Positions 57,698-64,000 of a stretch of DNA of 64,000 nt are shown piece after piece. The number at the start of each line of letters is the position of its first letter. The first letter of the stretch is position 1. Below the pieces are notes generated by a model that saw only the letters and a list, made by a program, of their open reading frames with translations, had not been told where the DNA came from and made no database searches. A program made the position numbers and the translations under genes. Source of the stretch: a virus; IMG/VR virus record IMGVR_UViG_3300047548_000491, positions 35,914 to 99,913 of that record; one strand, given 5' to 3'.

Positions 57698-57701
57698 CAT
57701 T

Positions 57702-58790
57702 ATGCTTTTAAAAGAATTAGATAATTTTAAATTAAGTGATGCCCTATATTTTCACAAAAACCTGAATCCTGCTATTTTTGACGGGGATAATATGAACCCT
57801 GAAGTAAGGGAGCAGTTATTGACTATTGCTCAGGATTTTATAGAACATTTAGGCATATCCAACTTAGAAGTTAAAGATATTACTATCTCGGGAAGTAATG
57901 CTGCATATTCCTACACTCGTCACAGTGATCTTGATTTACATATATTAGTTGACATGAATCAGTTCAACAACGATGACGTATATAGAGAATTGTTTGATGC
58001 TAAAAAGACTATATATAACGACCAACATGATATCAAAATAAATGACATTGACGTTGAATTATATGTACAAGACACAAATCAGCCCGTGATTAGTTTGGGA
58101 GAATATTCAGTATTAAACGATAAATGGATTCGTCTGCCTAGAAAACACAGAGCAAATTTTGATCAAGCAGCAACTAAGTTAAAGTTTGAGAAAATTGCGA
58201 AACTAGCTGAATACGCCATTAAATCTAACAACTACGAAAAGATTAGTAGTGTTCTAAAGACTATCAAAAAGTATCGACAAGCCGGATTAGACTTAAATGG
58301 TGAGTTTGGCCCTGAAAATTTAGCATTTAAAGCATTGCGTAGTAAGGGTATTATTAAAAAGTTATATGAAAAATTAGATGACTTGCATAGTCGAGAATTA
58401 AGTTTACCTGAAGATGCTCAATCTGGTTCCTTAAACAAACCTACGTTAAACGTAGTTGATTTAGCTAGGTTACATAAAGTAACTAAAGAACATATACAGA
58501 ATCAACTTAAATTAGGCATCAAAGTTGAAATGGAACATACAAGTAAATACGAAGTTGCAAAAGAAATTGCACTAGACCATTTAAAAGAAGATCCTAATTA
58601 TTACTCAAAACTACATAAAGTTGGTCTAGAAGAATCTTCCGGGTATATCCCCAGTGAAAAAGAAAAAAATGATCCTAGATTTAAAACTGCACTAACAGTT
58701 GATGTAAAGCCTGATGCCATCGAAAAGAATGCAAAGGCTTTTGGCTTTAAAGTTACTAGGGCAGGTATTCCTCCATTGCTAAGAAAATAA
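57702..58790 (+). CDS. nucleotidyltransferase-fold protein 2
   Basis: A 362-residue protein with a pol-beta-type nucleotidyltransferase domain: ISGSNAAYSYTRHSDLDLHI (from residue 62) gives Gly-Ser at 64-65 and Asp 76/78, and IDVELYVQD the third acidic position. Helical regions follow, then a HTH-like stretch (KVTKEHIQNQLKLGIKVEMEH) and SGYIPSEKEKNDPRF with DVKPDAIEKNAKAFGF near the end. A longer frame from ATG 57675 lies in the terminator palindrome and upstream of the late promoter, so ATG 57702 is preferred. Substrate unknown. Confidence 0.78.
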   Translation: MLLKELDNFKLSDALYFHKNLNPAIFDGDNMNPEVREQLLTIAQDFIEHLGISNLEVKDITISGSNAAYSYTRHSDLDLHILVDMNQFNNDDVYRELFDAKKTIYNDQHDIKINDIDVELYVQDTNQPVISLGEYSVLNDKWIRLPRKHRANFDQAATKLKFEKIAKLAEYAIKSNNYEKISSVLKTIKKYRQAGLDLNGEFGPENLAFKALRSKGIIKKLYEKLDDLHSRELSLPEDAQSGSLNKPTLNVVDLARLHKVTKEHIQNQLKLGIKVEMEHTSKYEVAKEIALDHLKEDPNYYSKLHKVGLEESSGYIPSEKEKNDPRFKTALTVDVKPDAIEKNAKAFGFKVTRAGIPPLLRK

Positions 58791-58802
58791 TAAGGATAAG
58801 AG

Positions 58803-61190
58803 ATGGCAACAGATCCAAGAACAATAATAAATGATAATGAGGATGCTGCGTTAAATCCAAGTGGTGTGGTGCCAGTATCGGCCCCCAACACTAACGCCAC
58901 ACTGCAAACAGTAACAGTTCAATACACTACTCCTCCGTATTACGGAGTACAAGACTTGCAAATTATAAATGATCCAGGTGGCAATACTGACGGTGCAATT
59001 CAATTCAATGCTAGTAATAGATTCGGCGGTGACGGTAATCTTCGTTGGGATAACAAAAATAAAACATTAAATGTTTCGGGTAACATTAGACTAACAGGTG
59101 AGCTACAAGGTAGAATTTACACATCTACTGCCAAATTCAAACTATACGGCGGAGTAGCTAATTATGTTTTGAGTACAGACGGAAACGGTAACTTATCTTG
59201 GGTAGATGTTGCAGATTCAACGTACGGTAATAGTAATGTAGCAGCATACTTAGCTAATTATACAGGTAATGTTAATGCAAGTAATATTAATGTATCTGAT
59301 ACCGCGTATTTGTACAATATATCAAGCACAGGTACAGCGACAATTACTAACCTGGTGATTCATTCTACCGGGACTGCTAACTTAGGACCACTATCAAATA
59401 TTAAAATTTCAGGTGGCTCTAATGGACAATTTTTAAGTACAGACGGTAATGGTAACTTATCTTGGGTTAACATAAGCAATGCTAATTATGCAACTTATTC
59501 AGGAACTGCTAACGTAGCTAACAGCGTTTCGGTGGCAAATGTTACTGGTATAGGAAATATTGCAACTACTAACTATGATGGCAACGCAAGCAATGTATTA
59601 CATGGTGACGGTACGTGGAGTCCTACACCAACTAGCGTAGCTAATGCCAACTACGCTAATACTGCAAACATAGCGAATGTTTCTTATTCTATTGACGGTG
59701 CTAATGTCAATGGAACAGTAGCCAACGCAAACTATGCTATCTACTCAGGTACAGCAAACACTGCTAATTCAGTAGCAGTAGGAAACGTGACTGGCATCGG
59801 TAATATTGCTACATTAAATTTAGATGGCAATGCAAGCAACATACTATATGGTAATGGTGTATTTGCGGCTGCTCCTAGTGGCGGTGGGTATGGTAATAGT
59901 AATGTCGCATCTTTCCTAGCAAGTTTTGGATCTAATACAATCACTACTACAGGTAACGTAAGCGTTGGTAACATCACTGCTACTAACCTAGGTAATATAA
60001 GCAGCATAAACAAAGACGGCAACGCAAGCAATATTCTCTATGGTAATGGAGTATTTGCTGCACCCACAACACCGGCAGCTGCTGGCAGCAATACACAAGT
60101 TACATTTAATGATGCTAACGTATCAAATGGCAGTAGTAGTTTCACATATAATAAAACTACAGGTACATTAACAGTACTGGGTGTGGCTAATACTGGTATT
60201 AGTGCAGGTGACTTTGGTGTTGTAAGTACTGAATTACCAAATACAGTAGTAAGTTTCACAGCTAATGTTAACAGTTATACCCAAGTAACACTACAGAACA
60301 AGAATACAGGTGCTGATGCTACAGCAGATTATATATTGACCGCAGATAACGGCACTGATACAGTTAATTACTTAGACTTGGGTATTATTAATAGCGGTTA
60401 TGATGCTAATACTCCAACTAATAGTTTAGGAAACATAGTTTATGCTGCTGACAGTTACTTATATGCTCAAGGTAATGTGAGCAATACAAGTCAGCCAGGT
60501 GGTAACTTAGCAATTGGTACAACTGTTGCTGGCAAATCTGTTAAGATTTTTGCAGGTGGCACCAGTAACTCAAACATCGTTGCTAATATTTCTAATACAG
60601 GTGTTGCAGTTACTGGTAATTTAACTACCACAATTAATGTAATTGCTACAGGAAATGTTAGTGGAAGTACATTAATTTCTACGAACGCATCAGGAGACGA
60701 AGGTGGCGAACTTCAATTAGCTAAAGCACCAAACAGTACATTATCTGGTAATATTATTGTAGATTCCTACATAAACAGAGTACGAGTATTTGACGGGGGC
60801 GGCACAAATCGCGGAATGTATTTTGATATCGCTAATAGTCCAGCAGGCGTAGGTGCAGCAGTGGGTTATCGTGATATTCCTCAAGTTACTTTCTCAGGTA
60901 ATGCAACATTGGCAGCAACAGATGCAGGTAAACATTATTATTCTCAATTGTCTACTGCGAACACACTAACGATACCTAACAATGCAAGTGTTTCATTTAG
61001 TACTGGTGCAACTATAAACATTATAAATCAAGGAACAGGAAATATAACTATCGCTCAGGGAACAGGTGTTTCATTGTATTTGGCTGGTAATTCTACTAGT
61101 GCTAATAGAACACTCACTTCGTACGGTATAGCATCTATAACCAAAGTTTCAACTGATACCTGGTTTATATCTGGAGTGGGGTTGTTATAA
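58803..61190 (+). CDS. tail fibre protein
   Basis: A 795-residue virion protein. An N-terminal attachment region (about 1-110, with GGDGNLRWDNKNKTLNVSGN) is followed by repeats of the type VLSTDGNGNLSWV and GNASNILYGNGVFAA, a beta-helical shaft (GNVSVGNITATN), and a C-terminal cap (ITIAQGTGVSLYLAGNST, then SITKVSTDTWFISGVGLL). It is separate from but similar to the long fibre at 34709 in composition. AAGGATAAG lies before the ATG. The stop overlaps the next ATG by one base. Confidence 0.82.
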   Translation: MATDPRTIINDNEDAALNPSGVVPVSAPNTNATLQTVTVQYTTPPYYGVQDLQIINDPGGNTDGAIQFNASNRFGGDGNLRWDNKNKTLNVSGNIRLTGELQGRIYTSTAKFKLYGGVANYVLSTDGNGNLSWVDVADSTYGNSNVAAYLANYTGNVNASNINVSDTAYLYNISSTGTATITNLVIHSTGTANLGPLSNIKISGGSNGQFLSTDGNGNLSWVNISNANYATYSGTANVANSVSVANVTGIGNIATTNYDGNASNVLHGDGTWSPTPTSVANANYANTANIANVSYSIDGANVNGTVANANYAIYSGTANTANSVAVGNVTGIGNIATLNLDGNASNILYGNGVFAAAPSGGGYGNSNVASFLASFGSNTITTTGNVSVGNITATNLGNISSINKDGNASNILYGNGVFAAPTTPAAAGSNTQVTFNDANVSNGSSSFTYNKTTGTLTVLGVANTGISAGDFGVVSTELPNTVVSFTANVNSYTQVTLQNKNTGADATADYILTADNGTDTVNYLDLGIINSGYDANTPTNSLGNIVYAADSYLYAQGNVSNTSQPGGNLAIGTTVAGKSVKIFAGGTSNSNIVANISNTGVAVTGNLTTTINVIATGNVSGSTLISTNASGDEGGELQLAKAPNSTLSGNIIVDSYINRVRVFDGGGTNRGMYFDIANSPAGVGAAVGYRDIPQVTFSGNATLAATDAGKHYYSQLSTANTLTIPNNASVSFSTGATINIINQGTGNITIAQGTGVSLYLAGNSTSANRTLTSYGIASITKVSTDTWFISGVGLL

Positions 61191-62656
61191 TGGCTGGTAT
61201 ATTAATGCCCATTATGGCAATTGCTGGTCAAGGAGGTATTATAGTACCTAGTGAAATTCCAAACTTGAACCTTTGGTACGATGCATCCGTTAGTGACGCT
61301 GCGTATATACAATCACCGGGTGGTACTGCTCCCACTAACGGCGGTCCTGTTAAAGCTCTAATTGATAAAATGGGTTTTGGACGAAACGTTGACCAAGCAG
61401 CATCCAACCGTCAACCGCTTTGGCGCGCCAATCAACAAAATGGTTTAGGTACTATACAATTTGACGGAATTAATGATACTTTCACCTTAAATCCAATAGC
61501 ATGGGCTTTGAGTTTACCTGGACAGACTACTTTTATTGTTGTTAAATTAGCTGCACAAGCGAATCAAATGCACGTGATGGCAACTAATACGGGCGGTTTC
61601 ACATTTAACTTGAATGGTACTAACTGGGCAGTAGAAACTGGTGGCGGAATAGCATCAAGTAGTCAAGGCAGTGATACAACTAATTATCACTATATGGGTA
61701 TGATTTTTGATGGTAGTCAAACTAATGCAGATATAACTACTCAGAATAATTTACGGGTGAGGTTCAGATATGACGGAGTACCGCAAACACTCACGTTCAG
61801 TGCCAACGCCAATACCACTACATCAGCATCTGCAAATACATTAAACATTGGTTCAGATGACGCAGGAAACGCCAACTTCCTTAATGGATATATAGGCGAA
61901 ATGATGATCTGGACTAGAACATTAACTGCTACTGAAATTTCGCAAGTAGAAAACTATTTAAAGACTAAGTGGGGCATTACTAATCCAGTTACAAGTAATT
62001 TAGTGTTATCATATAATCCAGCAGTTTCTACAAGTTACGCAGGCTCCGGCACTACTATAAACAGTTTAGTATCACCTAACTTACCGGGTACATTAAGTAA
62101 CATTACATATACTACTCCTTATTTTAGCTATAATGGTAGCACCTCACAAGTAAGTATTGCAGACAATGCTGCACTAGAACCTGGATCAGGTAATTGGACT
62201 ATGGAAGTATGGTTCAATGCTGCTTCAACATCAGGAAGTACAGTTATTCTAGGTAAATTCAATAATGGTGGTATGGCAGCACATGTTTCTTATTCTATCA
62301 GAACTTCAAGTGCTAGTCTCTTTGCCCAGATAGGTGATGGGACAGGAGCATTTGTAAATTCTACTAGTTATACTTTCTCTACAAATACTTGGTATCAGGT
62401 TGTTTATGTTTGGCAAAACGGTGCAACTAAAACATTAACTACGTATATAAACGGCACAAATATAGGAACAGTATCTCATACTTTATCAAGTATACTAAAT
62501 TCAACAAATCCGCTGTATCTAGGACGTTACAACGGGGGTGAATACGCACAAAACTTTAACGGAAGAATTGGTATAACAAGATTGTATAATAGCACTTTGT
62601 CAGCAGCAGAAGTATTGCAGAACTATAATGCATCTAGGTCAACATACGGTCTATGA
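61190..62656 (+). CDS. LamG/concanavalin-like adhesin
   Basis: A 488-residue protein with two lectin-type beta-sandwich domains. The first (about 25-265) includes LNLWYDASVSDAAYIQ, IQFDGINDTFTL and NGYIGEMMIWTRTLTATEI. The second (about 275-488) includes PYFSYNGSTSQVSIADNA, NWTMEVWFNAAS and FNGRIGITRLYNSTLSAAEV. These are marks of the LamG/pentraxin-like fold that binds sugars. It is cotranslated with the fibre (TAATG), so it is probably the receptor-binding tip. A terminator follows. Confidence 0.85.
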   Translation: MAGILMPIMAIAGQGGIIVPSEIPNLNLWYDASVSDAAYIQSPGGTAPTNGGPVKALIDKMGFGRNVDQAASNRQPLWRANQQNGLGTIQFDGINDTFTLNPIAWALSLPGQTTFIVVKLAAQANQMHVMATNTGGFTFNLNGTNWAVETGGGIASSSQGSDTTNYHYMGMIFDGSQTNADITTQNNLRVRFRYDGVPQTLTFSANANTTTSASANTLNIGSDDAGNANFLNGYIGEMMIWTRTLTATEISQVENYLKTKWGITNPVTSNLVLSYNPAVSTSYAGSGTTINSLVSPNLPGTLSNITYTTPYFSYNGSTSQVSIADNAALEPGSGNWTMEVWFNAASTSGSTVILGKFNNGGMAAHVSYSIRTSSASLFAQIGDGTGAFVNSTSYTFSTNTWYQVVYVWQNGATKTLTTYINGTNIGTVSHTLSSILNSTNPLYLGRYNGGEYAQNFNGRIGITRLYNSTLSAAEVLQNYNASRSTYGL

Positions 62657-62687
62657 CAGGTAATTTTATAAACATAAATGCGATATT

Positions 62688-62710
62688 AAAAGCCCTTAAA
62701 GGGGCTTTTT
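62688..62710 (+). terminator. rho-independent terminator
   Basis: Stem AAAGCCC/GGGCTTT with a short loop and five T, 30 bases after the adhesin gene. Confidence 0.85.
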
Positions 62711-62737
62711 CATTTATAGCTGTTAAAAGATAAAAAC

Positions 62738-62745
62738 GATAAATA
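62738..62745 (+). promoter_or_regulatory. late promoter octamer GATAAATA
   Basis: GATAAATA 20 bases before the ATG at 62766. Confidence 0.7.
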
Positions 62746-62765
62746 CTCTAATAGCGGAATTTATT

Positions 62766-64000
62766 ATGAAAATAACCTCACTTTTAGAAGCAATGACGAC
62801 CCCCGGGAGCGATCCGGCATCTAATCAGAGCCAACAAGCACCTAGGTTTGGTCGTGATCCTCATGTTTTAGAAGATGATGAAAAATTAGATGAAACTACT
62901 ACATCAGGGGCGGTAGCATCAGTAGCCCAACCAATGGGAGCTATGCAACGCCGTGGAAAAGGTAGTATATTTTCGGGTGTAAAAACTAGCAAAAAATTTC
63001 CTAATAGCCAAGCTGTAAAAGAAGATGTAAATGAGGCTAAGGTTGAAGAAGTTAATCCTGTTGTAAATGCTATTGCACGCCGAATTCTTGGCCAACGTAT
63101 GGATTTATTGAAAAAATATGGACCTAAGTACGTAATGCAAGCAATTGATGATGTGTCTGATTCAGTCGGAGAAGTACAAGAAATAGGTTCAAGCGATGTG
63201 AGTGGTTGGGTAATTCAAGTAGAACGTAACTTGAAAAATAAACTTAATCAGTATGATAAACCAATGAGTGTGATAGATAATATTGAAGAAGCACAGAAAT
63301 GTCCGCATTGCAACGGTCCTATGTTCAGCGATTTATTGTTAGCTGAAAAGAAAGATGCTTGCTATCACAAAGTTCGCAGTCGCTACAAAGTATGGCCAAG
63401 TGCTTATGCATCGGGTGCATTAGTTCAGTGCCGTAAAAAAGGTGCTGCTAACTGGGGCAACAAGAGCAAGAACGAAGGTGTGGCGGAAGGCAAGGAAGAC
63501 AAGGTTAAGCAACTAAAGCAAGATTATGCTACAGCAGTTCATTGGAGTAAGAATGATACCAATCCGCATAAGCGTGAGGCTGCTCGTCAAAAGGCTGAAA
63601 AGATTAAGCGTCATTTAGAAACACAATACAAACAAGGTGTGGCGGAGGCGGCTGGATTATATGGTCCTTTCACCGTAACCATCAACACAGGTGAGCGTCC
63701 TAAATCAAGAACAAAAACCAAAAAGTTCCGTCGTGAAGATGATGCTATATTGTGGGCACAAGATTGGTTAGAAGATTTTTCACAATACCCATATGCCTCG
63801 GCCGAAGTCACAGATCCAGATGGCAATGTTGTTTGGACAACTGATGAAGAAGATAGTCCATGGGCACCTGCAAAACAGCAAGGTGTGGCGGAAGAAATAA
63901 TTCATGTAGGTCATCGTAATTCAAAAGGTGATTGGGTTAAGACTAGCACACATAGTAACTATGCTGATGCAGAAGCCGCAATGAAAGAATTAGAAAGACA
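62766..64000 (+). CDS. modular late protein with capsid-targeting-like start (partial)
   Basis: The frame is open from ATG 62766 to the end of the window (411 codons, no stop). It begins MKITSLLE-A, like the T4 capsid-targeting peptides. Then come a hydrophilic linker, a helical part (VVNAIARRILGQRMDLLKKY), two pairs of Cys (CPHCNGP, then YHKVRSRYKVWPSAYASGAL with C-R-K-K), and modules separated by GVAE: VKQLKQDYATAVHWSK, FTVTINTGERPKSRTKTKKF and HVGHRNSKGDWVKT. It resembles the modular proteins at 32409 and 54762 and may be packed in the head. The 3' end is not in the window. Confidence 0.72.
   Translation, partial: MKITSLLEAMTTPGSDPASNQSQQAPRFGRDPHVLEDDEKLDETTTSGAVASVAQPMGAMQRRGKGSIFSGVKTSKKFPNSQAVKEDVNEAKVEEVNPVVNAIARRILGQRMDLLKKYGPKYVMQAIDDVSDSVGEVQEIGSSDVSGWVIQVERNLKNKLNQYDKPMSVIDNIEEAQKCPHCNGPMFSDLLLAEKKDACYHKVRSRYKVWPSAYASGALVQCRKKGAANWGNKSKNEGVAEGKEDKVKQLKQDYATAVHWSKNDTNPHKREAARQKAEKIKRHLETQYKQGVAEAAGLYGPFTVTINTGERPKSRTKTKKFRREDDAILWAQDWLEDFSQYPYASAEVTDPDGNVVWTTDEEDSPWAPAKQQGVAEEIIHVGHRNSKGDWVKTSTHSNYADAEAAMKELER
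63476..63894 (+). repeat. three dispersed copies of a 13-base GC-rich repeat
   Basis: AAGGTGTGGCGGA occurs at about 63475-63487, 63634-63646 and 63880-63892, in the same frame, each encoding G-V-A-E at a module border. The identity at DNA level in an AT-rich genome suggests recombination or recent spread. Confidence 0.75.

Noticed and set aside
57675-57701. ATG 57675 as start of the second nucleotidyltransferase
   Set aside because: It lies in the terminator palindrome and upstream of the late promoter at 57690, so late mRNA would not contain it.

Overview
The window is part of the genome of a T4-like tailed phage (myovirus type) with an AT-rich genome. The evidence is a set of recognisable T4-type proteins: neck gp13 and gp14, tail completion gp15, sheath gp18, tube gp19, head completion gp4, a gp16-like small terminase, clamp loader gp44, helicase gp41 and primase gp61. 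Many genes also carry an octamer of the form NATAAATA just upstream, which matches the late promoter of T4-like phages. GroES, J-protein, ClpA, PhoH, MazG, Nudix and a Bax-inhibitor-type membrane protein are typical of aquatic T4-like phages. The host cannot be named from this sequence. I saw no tRNA, no insertion sequence, no CRISPR array and no large terminase, major capsid, portal or family B polymerase gene here.

Layout. Positions 1-4257 hold an unbroken run of about 17 very small overlapping genes, most of them divergent copies of one family ending in Leu-Arg-Trp-X. Positions 4257-7170 hold a small accessory set: ROK-type sugar kinase, DEDD exonuclease, RmlC-like epimerase, HxGH cytidylyltransferase, and a protein with the catalytic half of a bacterial DnaE-type polymerase palm. 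Positions 7145-16574 hold a late structural gene, primase and helicase from a sigma70-like promoter, then mostly late genes including an MGME1-like nuclease and a fibre with an Mtd-like start. Positions 16605-20323 are on the minus strand (Nudix, gp15, gp14). Positions 20428-24735 hold an early/middle-looking operon (MazG and small proteins), gp13, dNMP kinase and a minus-strand HNH-like protein. Positions 24854-41421 are the main virion block: sheath, tube, baseplate candidate, gp4, gp16-like, putative internal head proteins, a 1036-residue fibre, a GH19 endolysin and further fibre or baseplate proteins. Positions 41454-52321 hold a second polymerase-like half (with the GRGSS motif), GroES, BI-1, gp44, PhoH (minus), a holin-like protein, a J-protein and ClpA. 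Positions 52358-58790 are rich in nucleotide- and sugar-transfer enzymes: two pol-beta-type nucleotidyltransferases, a ligase-like KxDG protein, an HxGH protein and a GT-A glycosyltransferase. Positions 58803-64000 hold a fibre, a LamG-type adhesin and a partial modular protein.

How it works together. Three good sigma70-like promoters precede the primase-helicase pair, the 20428 operon and the J-protein/ClpA genes, and a fourth candidate precedes the GRGSS gene; these fit early or middle expression by host polymerase. Late octamers drive the virion genes. Several promoters sit so close to the start codon that the mRNA should be almost leaderless, and two sit in the loop of a terminator-like hairpin whose 3' arm contains the ribosome binding site. 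Several late proteins begin with a short peptide ending in (L/I)-x-E, like T4 capsid-targeting sequences cut by the prohead protease. This suggests that a set including the nucleotidyltransferases is packed in the head and delivered with the DNA. The two strongest candidates for undescribed biology are the tandem LRW family and the polymerase palm split over two genes 35 kb apart.
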